From Saprospiraceae bacterium (lineage in GTDB: Bacteria; Bacteroidota; Bacteroidia; Chitinophagales; Saprospiraceae), in the NCBI GenBank assembly GCA_020629315.1, contig JAHDDO010000023.1:1-63916 (forward strand): 63,916 nucleotides of DNA. Direction: 5' to 3'. The stretch's first letter is position 1; every line of letters begins with the position of its first letter. The notes beneath the pieces are model-generated. The model searched no databases. It was not told where the DNA came from and saw nothing but the letters and a program-made list of their open reading frames with translations. Below are positions 27,830 to 36,400 of this stretch, piece by piece. A program made the translations under genes and the position numbers.

Positions 27830-29608
27830 TTATAAGGTGCCCGCTAACACCATCTCTCTAAATAAATCGTTGTCACTTATAATCTGATCAAAGCTTCCTG
27901 AGCCTGTTATTTTACCATTTTCTAAAAAGTAAATAACATCACAGTCTTGCACACTTTTCAATCGATGTGCTACTTTGATAATCGTAAGGTTAGGAAACCC
28001 TTCTCTTACGTTTTCCAATAATTGTCGTTCTGAAATATAGTCTAACGCGCTGGTTGACTCGTCCAATATAAGAATTTCAGGGTTACGATACAGCGCCCTT
28101 ACGAAACCAATTTTTTGTTTTTGACCGCCACTGATTTTCACACCAAGCTCTCCAACTTGTGTTTGAAGACCTTTTGGTAGCTGATCAATGAAGTCTTTAA
28201 CTTGAAGTCTATTGCAGACATTTTCCAGCCAATCAAAATCTATGTCATTATCATGGTCTTCAAAAGTTATATTTCTAAGAATAGTATCGTCAAAGAAAAA
28301 TACATCTTGTGGAATAAATGAAATTAAATTTTGAAAGGCTGGGATTGTTTGCTTATCAAGTAACACATTATCTACTTTTATTTCGCCTTCATCTGTCTGT
28401 AATAATCCGCAGATTATTTCTACCAGCGTGGTTTTGCCAGATCCTGAATATCCAACGATTCCAATTTTTTGCCCTTTTTTAATGGACAAAGAAATATCAG
28501 TCAAGATAGGTTCGCTCTTAATATGTCCAAAACTAAGTTTATTAATGTGTATAGCCTCATTGAAATTTAATGTTTCATCAGTTGCCGCGAGACTAAACGC
28601 CTCTTGATTCTGCATGCCTTTAATAACAGCTTGTAACGAAGGATAATTAAATCGAATGGTTATAACAGCATTTATTATGTTTTGGAAGGTAGGCAATAAT
28701 TTAAATCCAACTAAAACATAGAAGGCTAATGTAGGTAATACATTATTCACATCCTTACCATAAAATGCCATAAGAGCAATCAATAATACAACCCCACCGA
28801 AAAGAAGAATATCCATTGCATACTTAGGGACTGAATTGAGTGTGTTTACAAAAGGCTTTATAGTACTATAGTCCTTCGAAACTTTGAAGAACTTATCTAA
28901 AAAGAATAGTTCTTTAGCGTTAGACTTTACAGTTTTAATTCCAATCACAGACTCTTTAAGCTGTAAAAATCTTGATCGCTCTAAATGCAAACGTCTCTGC
29001 CCTAATCGTTTAAGCTTATTTTTTAAAATAGTAATTAAGCCTAAACCAATTAAAACGCCAACTGTGAAAAGTATGAAACTAACGCTTGGGTGAAGTATGG
29101 TGATCAAGCTAAGAAACAAAATAGCTACAAAGCCATTAGATATAATTTGTGCAATAGGCAGTAAAACACCTCTTACTGTGGCAGAAGTTTCTACAATCAA
29201 ATCTGTTATGATTTCAGCTGAATTTTTCTCTATAAAAAATGAAAAAGGACGAGACAGGATATTTCTATGTTGTTTCGTACTTAATCGATGTGAAAGATCC
29301 CACACAAACTTTTGCTCTTTCCAAGCAAGGAATAATTTCAATATTGAAGAAAGTAAAATTAGTAGGAAAATCACTAGCCCCCCTAAAATAAGTAGCTGAT
29401 TGTGTGATGCTTTTAAAATAGATTCAGGTAATAATTGCGATAAACTATTTATCGAATAGCTACCTTCTGCAAAACGAATAAATGGAAGTACAAGTGCGAT
29501 TCCTGCAAATTCGAGCAAGGAAATAAGGATCATTTGTATGACTAAAAGCAAGAATCGATTTTTCTCCTTTTTCCCAAGTAAGTTGTTAATATTCCTAGTA
29601 GCCAGCAA
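27830..29608 (-). CDS. ABC exporter, fused permease and ATPase
   Basis: This 592-residue half-transporter has an N-terminal six-helix membrane domain (about 15-320) and a C-terminal ATPase. The ATPase has Walker A GYSGSGKTT, Q-loop FIPQDVFFF, signature ISGGQKQKIGFVRAL, Walker B LILDEST and H-loop VAHRL, all intact. The start is a TTG directly after in-frame stops; no upstream ATG exists, and the resulting N-terminus (NNLLGKKEKNRFLLLVI) suits this family. It is the first gene of the left operon. Export of the NRPS product or an intermediate is the likely role. Confidence 0.93.
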   Translation of the reverse strand: MLATRNINNLLGKKEKNRFLLLVIQMILISLLEFAGIALVLPFIRFAEGSYSINSLSQLLPESILKASHNQLLILGGLVIFLLILLSSILKLFLAWKEQKFVWDLSHRLSTKQHRNILSRPFSFFIEKNSAEIITDLIVETSATVRGVLLPIAQIISNGFVAILFLSLITILHPSVSFILFTVGVLIGLGLITILKNKLKRLGQRRLHLERSRFLQLKESVIGIKTVKSNAKELFFLDKFFKVSKDYSTIKPFVNTLNSVPKYAMDILLFGGVVLLIALMAFYGKDVNNVLPTLAFYVLVGFKLLPTFQNIINAVITIRFNYPSLQAVIKGMQNQEAFSLAATDETLNFNEAIHINKLSFGHIKSEPILTDISLSIKKGQKIGIVGYSGSGKTTLVEIICGLLQTDEGEIKVDNVLLDKQTIPAFQNLISFIPQDVFFFDDTILRNITFEDHDNDIDFDWLENVCNRLQVKDFIDQLPKGLQTQVGELGVKISGGQKQKIGFVRALYRNPEILILDESTSALDYISERQLLENVREGFPNLTIIKVAHRLKSVQDCDVIYFLENGKITGSGSFDQIISDNDLFREMVLAGTL

Positions 29609-29723
29609 TTATTAATTCTCTTTTCGCGCACTAAACTTGCATTTGTAAGGTAAGTAAACTAAATGCCAAAGACTACAAATTATCGCAGATCTTTCGTTTA
29701 TTTTTACTCTATAATGACAGAAT
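29609..29723. promoter_or_regulatory. Divergent promoter region of the NRPS locus
   Basis: This 115-bp gap separates the two head-to-head operons and must carry both promoters. I see AT-rich stretches such as TATAATG near the right-hand start but no clean TAnnTTTG element, no riboswitch-like fold and no obvious operator palindrome. Shared control of both arms is likely from the arrangement. Confidence 0.55.
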
Positions 29724-30875
29724 ATGGATTTCAATATTCCTGAGGAATATACCGCCTTTCGATCCAGTATAATCAAATTTGTTAATGAAGAGCTACAAAC
29801 AAACAGTAGTCAAAATGATTATGAGGGCAATTTCTACAAAGAGGGATGGAATAAGTGCGGTAATCAAGGCATCTTAGGTTTAGCTAGTGAGGCAAAATAC
29901 GGAGGTACACACTCGAAAATTGATGTACTTAGGTCTTGTATCGGTATGGAAGGTTTTGGTTATGCATGCGATGATGTAGGTTTAGGACTAGCTATAAATG
30001 CACATTTGTGGACAGTGCAAATGACCATTTCCAAATTTGCTAATGCCAAACAAAAAGAAAAGTTTTTACCAAAGATGTGCACTGGAGAATGGATTGGCTG
30101 TCATGGACTCAGTGAAGATGATTCTGGATCAGATGTCTTTAGTATGAAGACTGTAGCTGAGAAAGTAGATGGAGGATTTGTCTTGAATGGACACAAGCGA
30201 CTGGTTACTCTAGGGCCGGTATGTGATATAGCCTTAATTTTTGCTTCAACCAATCCAACTGTTGGCAAGTGGGGAATAAGCGCTTTTTTAGTTGAATCAT
30301 CTTTTAAAGGCTTTGAACGTAAACCAGTTCAGCATAAAATGGGATTGCGGACTGTACCTATAGGAAGGCTGCATTTTGATAATTGTTTTGTTCCTGAAGA
30401 AAATGTGCTAGGTGCTATAGGTGCAGGCTGGAGTATTTCTACATATTCTCTTGAATATGATCGCTGTTGCATGCTCTCAGCAAAATTAGGTTCTATGGAA
30501 AAGCAATTGGAAAAAACTATAGATTACGCTAAGAATAGAAAACAATTCACTAAAAACATTGGATCTTTTCAGGCTGTTTCTCATCGAATTGCTGATATGA
30601 AATCAAGATTAGAAATAGCAAAGCTGCTCTTGTATAAAAATGCATGGATGAAGGATAATGACATACCTGGTATGTTAGATAGTGCCATTTTAAAGCTCTT
30701 TTTAAGTGAAAGCTATGTTGCGTCTAGCATGGATGCGATTCGAGTGCATGGAGGTAATGGATATTTAACCGAGCATGGTATAGAAAGAGGCTTGCGCGAT
30801 GCAATGGGTAGCGTTATCTATGCAGGGACATCGGATATTCAAAAAAACATAATAGCTAGTCATTTAGGCCTTTAA
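29724..30875 (+). CDS. Acyl-CoA-dehydrogenase-like flavoprotein, probable aminoacyl (prolyl)-PCP dehydrogenase
   Basis: The 383-residue protein has the acyl-CoA dehydrogenase fold throughout (CHGLSEDDSGSD, HKMGLRTVPIGRLHFDN, AKNRKQFTKNIGSFQAV, IRVHGGNGYLTEHGIERGLR, YAGTSDIQKN). The usual catalytic Glu of the YEGT motif is Ala here (YAGT). Instead Glu244 in SLEYDR occupies the alternative base position used by isovaleryl-CoA dehydrogenase and, as I recall, by prolyl-carrier-protein oxidases of the PigA/RedW/PltE type. Those enzymes oxidise prolyl-PCP to pyrrole-2-carboxyl-PCP. The gene heads an operon with a stand-alone A enzyme and PCP, the partners such an oxidase needs. Substrate is inferred, not shown. 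Confidence 0.85.
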   Translation: MDFNIPEEYTAFRSSIIKFVNEELQTNSSQNDYEGNFYKEGWNKCGNQGILGLASEAKYGGTHSKIDVLRSCIGMEGFGYACDDVGLGLAINAHLWTVQMTISKFANAKQKEKFLPKMCTGEWIGCHGLSEDDSGSDVFSMKTVAEKVDGGFVLNGHKRLVTLGPVCDIALIFASTNPTVGKWGISAFLVESSFKGFERKPVQHKMGLRTVPIGRLHFDNCFVPEENVLGAIGAGWSISTYSLEYDRCCMLSAKLGSMEKQLEKTIDYAKNRKQFTKNIGSFQAVSHRIADMKSRLEIAKLLLYKNAWMKDNDIPGMLDSAILKLFLSESYVASSMDAIRVHGGNGYLTEHGIERGLRDAMGSVIYAGTSDIQKNIIASHLGL

Positions 30876-30879
30876 TAAT

Positions 30880-31719
30880 ATGAAACAAGTACTCTTGAGA
30901 AAGGCTAAAAAAATAATTAATTCTGCTAGGAATAAACTTTTACATTCCTGGGGGTATATCCAAAATAGTAAGCGTCAAACGCCTAATTTTTTAATCGTGG
31001 GCACGCAGAAAGGTGGAACCTCTTCCTTATTTTTTTATTTAAAGTTCCATCCTGAAATAATCAGACCTATAAAAAAGGAAATTCATTTTTTTAATATACA
31101 CTATGGAAAGGGCTTAGCTTGGTATAAAGCACATTTTCCATTGCGCTCTAAAAACCATATTACAGGAGAAGCGTCACCAGACTATATGTTTCATCCTGAA
31201 ACGCCTCAACGGGTTAAAGACTTAAATCCGGAAATGAAAATTATCTTCTTGCTTAGGAACCCAATTGATCGAGCTTATTCTGCATACCAAATGAATAGAC
31301 GCATGAAGATAGATCCGCGTGAATCGTTTGAAGAAGCCATCGATTTTGAATTGTCGAATAGAGATAGCATTGGAAATCAATATAATTATGAACGGCATAA
31401 TTATTTTTATTTAGAAAGAGGCTTGTATGGTAGACAACTAAATAATTGGTTGTTGACCTTTACTAAAGATCAGATTTTAGTTATTAAGAGTGAAGACTTT
31501 TTCCAGAAAACAGAAACTGAACTAAAAAGAGTATACAGATTCCTTAATATTGATAGTGTTTTACCAAACCGTCTTACGCCAATGAATGTGGGAAAATATC
31601 CACCCCTTTCAGAAAATGTATATAATACATTGGTTGATTTTTATAAAGAAGATTTGTCTTTGGTTAGGACGCATTTTGACATAGATTTTGACTTGCATGA
31701 AAAGAATTTTGACGGATAA
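30880..31719 (+). CDS. PAPS-dependent sulfotransferase
   Basis: This 279-residue protein has the 5'-phosphosulfate loop VGTQKGGTSSL near residue 40, the 3'-phosphate-binding segment FLLRNPIDRAYSAYQMNRRM near residue 120, and ERGLYGRQLNNWL further on. It resembles the heparan-sulfate/NodH branch of bacterial sulfotransferases. It would move sulfate from PAPS to a hydroxyl or amine of the peptide or of a sugar on it. It lies 4 bp after the flavoprotein gene and overlaps the next gene by 23 bp, so it belongs to the biosynthetic operon. Confidence 0.9.
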   Translation: MKQVLLRKAKKIINSARNKLLHSWGYIQNSKRQTPNFLIVGTQKGGTSSLFFYLKFHPEIIRPIKKEIHFFNIHYGKGLAWYKAHFPLRSKNHITGEASPDYMFHPETPQRVKDLNPEMKIIFLLRNPIDRAYSAYQMNRRMKIDPRESFEEAIDFELSNRDSIGNQYNYERHNYFYLERGLYGRQLNNWLLTFTKDQILVIKSEDFFQKTETELKRVYRFLNIDSVLPNRLTPMNVGKYPPLSENVYNTLVDFYKEDLSLVRTHFDIDFDLHEKNFDG

Positions 31720-33229
31720 TTTAATCCGTTCTACTGATAAATTTCCTGATAGAATTGCGTTTAAGCAATTAAATAAAAGTATTACATATGGCTCATTGCT
31801 TACCTCGTCGGCTCAGCTCGCGAACGTACTTTTAGAATGCGGTGCACGAAAAGGGGATCGGATTGGGATTTTTATGAACAGAACTTTTGAAAGTGCTATA
31901 GCTGTCTATGGTGCTTTACTAGCAGGCGCAGCTTTCGTCCCTATAGATACTAATTTACCACCTCAGCGTGTTAAGCAATTACTAGATGATTGTAATATTG
32001 ACATTTTAATTTCTAGCCCCACGTTTCAAAAAAAGATAGTTTCCTTAGTAGAGGAACAGCCTCCATTACATACAATCATTGGTGCAAAGGAACTCTTTAC
32101 CCAATCTATAAAACACATTAGTTGGGAAAGTGTGTGGACAGCAAGTAGTAAGTTACCAACTATACAATGCAATGAAAGCGATCTTGCATACATAATATAT
32201 ACATCTGGAACCACAGGAAAATCTAAGGGCATTGTGCATACGCATTTCAGTGGGGCAAGCTATGCAAAGTTGTCCGCTGAACTTTATGAAATTACGCATG
32301 AAGATATATTAGGAAATCACTCCCATCTACATTATGATATATCAACCATGGGATATCTAACAATGCCCTATGTAGGTGGCTGCACGTACATAGTGCCTGA
32401 AGCCTACACTATTTTTCCGGTTAATTTGGCAAAACTATTAGCGAATGAAAAATTAACTATTTGGTATTCAGTTCCATTAGCTTTAATACAACTAATAAAT
32501 GTAGGAGATCTAGAGAATAAAGATTTGGATCATTTGCGTTGGGTATTATTTGGGGGAGAATCTTTTTCGCCTGATTATATGAAAAAACTAATGAAGCTCT
32601 TGCCAAATGCCATGTTTAGCAATGTGTATGGTCCGGCTGAAGTAAACCAATGTACTTACTTTAATTTTTCAGCGAATGAGGTAATTTCAAATCCAATACC
32701 TTTAGGGCAAGCTTGGCCAGAGACTATCGTGAAATTGGTGAAAGAACATCCGGAAGATGAGATTGGCGAACTATATGTTTCTTCTTCCACACAGATGCAT
32801 TCTTACTGGAATAAACCTGAAAAAACAAAAGAAGGATTTATCACAATGGAACATACGGATGGAGAGAAGTATAGATTTTATAAAACTGGTGATAAATCAA
32901 AATATGACAATCATGGTAATTTGATATTTCTAGGTAGACAAGATAGGCAGACTAAGTTAAGAGGTTATAGAATTGAACTTGATGAATTAGAATACATTAT
33001 AGTTAAAGAAGCAAGTGTGAAGGATGCAGCCGTTTATATAAAAAAAGAAGAGGAAGAACCATTCTTGTGTGCATCAATTGTTGTGGATCCATCAAGTTTT
33101 TCCTTGACCACTTTTAAAAAACATATAGCGAAACATTTACCAAGCCATGCCATTCCCAGAACAATTAAAATAGTTGAAAAATTGCCTAGAACAAGTGCAG
33201 GTAAAGTTAATTATAAAGCTTTTATATGA
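31697..33229 (+). CDS. Stand-alone amino acid adenylation enzyme, prolyl-AMP ligase type
   Basis: I prefer the ATG at 31697 (510 residues) over an in-frame TTG at 31688. Adenylation motifs are complete: YIIYTSGTTGKSKG (A3), NVYGPAEVNQCTYF (A5), YKTGDKSKYD (A7), DRQTKLRGYRIELDE (A8) and a terminal TSAGKVN (A10 Lys). No carrier domain is fused. The region IWYSVPLALIQL...GPAEVNQCTYF looks much like PltF/RedM-type enzymes that load proline on a separate carrier. Pocket residues by PheA alignment read D-I-M-Y-L-G-V-Q-C. It sits between the sulfotransferase and PCP genes, overlapping both. Proline or a related cyclic amino acid is the likely substrate; D-alanine-ligase-like activity is the main alternative. 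Confidence 0.9.
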   Translation: MKRILTDNLIRSTDKFPDRIAFKQLNKSITYGSLLTSSAQLANVLLECGARKGDRIGIFMNRTFESAIAVYGALLAGAAFVPIDTNLPPQRVKQLLDDCNIDILISSPTFQKKIVSLVEEQPPLHTIIGAKELFTQSIKHISWESVWTASSKLPTIQCNESDLAYIIYTSGTTGKSKGIVHTHFSGASYAKLSAELYEITHEDILGNHSHLHYDISTMGYLTMPYVGGCTYIVPEAYTIFPVNLAKLLANEKLTIWYSVPLALIQLINVGDLENKDLDHLRWVLFGGESFSPDYMKKLMKLLPNAMFSNVYGPAEVNQCTYFNFSANEVISNPIPLGQAWPETIVKLVKEHPEDEIGELYVSSSTQMHSYWNKPEKTKEGFITMEHTDGEKYRFYKTGDKSKYDNHGNLIFLGRQDRQTKLRGYRIELDELEYIIVKEASVKDAAVYIKKEEEEPFLCASIVVDPSSFSLTTFKKHIAKHLPSHAIPRTIKIVEKLPRTSAGKVNYKAFI

Positions 33230-33474
33230 TGAGTATAGGAAACGAGATAATTACGATTTTAAGAGAGGAAATTTTAGAGGATGAAACCTTTGCCATTGAA
33301 ATGGAAGAGGACTTGTTAACGTCAAGCACACTTGATTCGATGGCCTTAATTCGAATGGTTGCCGCAATTGAAAAGAAGTATGAAATTAAGATTCCGCCAA
33401 CTGATTTGGTCATTGAAAATTTTCTTAATATATCAGCAATCGAATCGTATATTAACTCTCGTCTGAAAGAATAA
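33226..33474 (+). CDS. Stand-alone peptidyl carrier protein
   Basis: This 82-residue acidic four-helix protein has a phosphopantetheine site in SSTLDSMALIRMVAAIE (Ser near residue 38), the DSM/DSL pattern of carrier proteins. The start codon overlaps the stop of the adenylation gene (ATGA), and its own stop directly abuts the ATG of the 1358-residue NRPS. The tight coupling to the A enzyme and to the flavoprotein two genes before it indicates a carrier on which the starter amino acid is loaded and oxidised before transfer to the first condensation domain. Confidence 0.93.
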   Translation: MMSIGNEIITILREEILEDETFAIEMEEDLLTSSTLDSMALIRMVAAIEKKYEIKIPPTDLVIENFLNISAIESYINSRLKE

Positions 33475-36400
33475 ATGGCGCAAGATCAATATATATTACC
33501 TCTTACTGAATTCCAATATTCTATTTGGAAAGGTCAAAAGTTAAGACCCGAAGATCCATTATATAATATGGCATTCACCTTTGATATCTTCGGTGATATT
33601 AATGTAGATATATTTAAAGAAGCTTTTGAGCAATTAGCGAGTATAAGTACCAATTTACAGCTTGTAGTGGATGAGACAGAGCCTGAAAATCCGTGTCAGA
33701 AGTTTGTCCACATGCCTCCGCAATTGGTGTTTTTGGATTTAACGAACCATCCTAATTTTAATATTGAACAATGGCTAAATGAAAAGAATACTTTGCTCTT
33801 TAATTTACAGGAGCGATCATATTATTCAGCGATCATAAAAAAAAGTGAAAAGCATTTTATATGGTATCTAAATCAACATCACATTTTTACAGATGCCTAT
33901 TGCTTCCAACTTCTCTTTAATCGATTGGTAAGTATTTATAAATCCAAGATAGAGGGTCAAGCCATTGAACTGAGCCTAGATTTTGAAGATTATGCTGAGA
34001 GCTGTATTAAGAAGTCAAGAAAACTTGCCCCTGTTAAAAGTGACCATTCTGCAGTTTTCCCTACTAATTACAGTATATACGGTGAGGTTTTTAAAAATCC
34101 AAATACCTCGCGTTCTAAACGAATAGAATGGGTACTGCCAACTAACAAACTGGAAGAAATAAAGGCTGCATTACATTCTCTTGGCTTACGAACACTCTCC
34201 TTGAATTTGGATATACTTAGCTACTTAATAAGTACCCTCTTGATTACAATAAAAAAGGTGGGTGTTGAGGACGATACTATTGATATATCGAACATATTTT
34301 CTGAACGAGTAAGCAAAAAAAGTAAGACACTCATTAAACCCCTGTTACGCATTTTGCATGGGAAAATCGATTTTAGTACTTCAACCACATTCGTAAGCTT
34401 GTATAAACAAGTGTATGCATTTTTAATTATGCGCGAGGGGTCAAGTACTACAGAAGCAAACGTTTTGCCCGCTAGTATAATAAACTTTTTCAATCTCGAA
34501 ATAGCGTCTTTTTTAGACTACAAAACCGAATATAAATGGCACCATTGTCATCATATGGATGCACATCATTTTTTGAGATGTCATATTTTTAGATATACCA
34601 AAGATGCCCCTTTTACATTAGCTTTTGATTTGAAAGACATCCAATTTCAAGATAAAATCCTTGCAAAATTACAAAAGCATTATATGCAAGTGATTGACCA
34701 TTTTTTGCTTGAAAAAAATCAACATTCAATCGAAAATCTGTGCCTTCTTAGTCTGCAAGAAAGAGAGGTGTTAAATGATCAAATAGAAGCAGCATCAACG
34801 ATAAAAACTAAAGAAGAGGACCTGTTTATTAATGCTTTTTTGCGTCAAGTGCAGCTAAGCCCTGATGCCATAGCACTCCGCTGCGCATCGGATCAAATAA
34901 GCTATGCGCAGCTCTACGAACGGGCTAAAAACATAGCTATAGAAATACAAAAAATAAAATCGGAAGAACAAATTCGCGTAGCCATTCATTTAGAAAGATC
35001 ATTAGATTTTGTCTACAGCGTTATAGCTTGTTTACTAAGTGGTGCGAGCTTTACCCCTATTCCTATCTCATTGCCGAAACAAAGAAAGAGCTATATGATA
35101 AAAGATATAGCTGCCCATCTGGTATTTTCTAATACTCCTATAGATAACATTGACCTACCAACACACACAGTGGCTAAGGCTTTAGAAAATCCATCTCACA
35201 CCGATTTCGTTGCTCAAGCAGGTGACGTGTTTTATACCTTATATACCTCCGGGTCTACTGGAAAACCAAAAGGCGTGGTAGTTACTCAACAATCGTTTAC
35301 TAGTTATTTAGAAGCGATAAAAGACAAATACTTGCTTCCAGGAAGCTCTTATCACATGCCACTCTTTACAGCGACAGGTTTTGACTTAACGATGACCTCA
35401 TTATTCTTGCCACTTTACACAGGAGGATCTATTAAAATATTTGAAGAAAAAGAAGGACTGGACCTTTCTATACAAGAAGTAATTCAAGACAAGGATATAA
35501 ATTGCCTAAAATGCACCCCTTCTCACCTTAAATTGGTGGCCGGCCTTACTGTTAGCCCTAGTATATCATCCATATTGGTTGGTGGCGAGAATTTTACTCG
35601 AGCAACAGCAATGAACCTGACAAAGGACGCAAATCACGAAATACAAATTTTTAATGAATATGGTCCAACAGAAGCTACAGTAGGCTGCATCGTTCATCCG
35701 TTTAATCGAGATACCTATATTCAAGATAGCAATGTGCCTATTGGTACCTGTTTGTCAAATAGTCACGCTGTAATTGTGGATGCCTTTGATAATCCATTAC
35801 CCCAAGGTGTCATAGGTGAACTCTGTATTGTAGGGGCAGGTTTGGCAAAGCGGTATCAAAACGATGTAGCATTAACCAAGAAAAAATTCCTTGACGCGAA
35901 TCTTCATTTTAAAGGTCGATACTATAAAACAGGGGATTTTGCTCGACGTAATTTCAATGGTGATTTTGAATATTTTGGCCGGAGAGATGATCAGATAAAA
36001 GTGCAAGGAGTCAGGATTGAAAAAGCAGAAATTGAAACGGTAATATCCAAAGTAGATTCAATTAAACAATGTGTAGTTGCTGTAAAAAAGAAAAAAGACC
36101 TGACAACGAGTGATTATATCCATTGTAAAAGTTGTGGATTGCCGTCAAACTATCCAAGCGCAGATTTTGATGATACTAATGTTTGCTCTTATTGCCGGAA
36201 TTACGAAACATATAAGACTAAAGTTGAAAAGTACTTTGAAAGTGAAGCGACCTTTGAACAGATTTTTGAAACTACAAAACCACATGAAGGAACTTATGAT
36301 TGTATCATGCTTTATAGTGGAGGTAAAGACAGCAGCTATGCCTTAGGAAAGCTGATAGAGAAAGGCTATAGAGTGCTCGCTTTTACCTTAGATAATGGAT

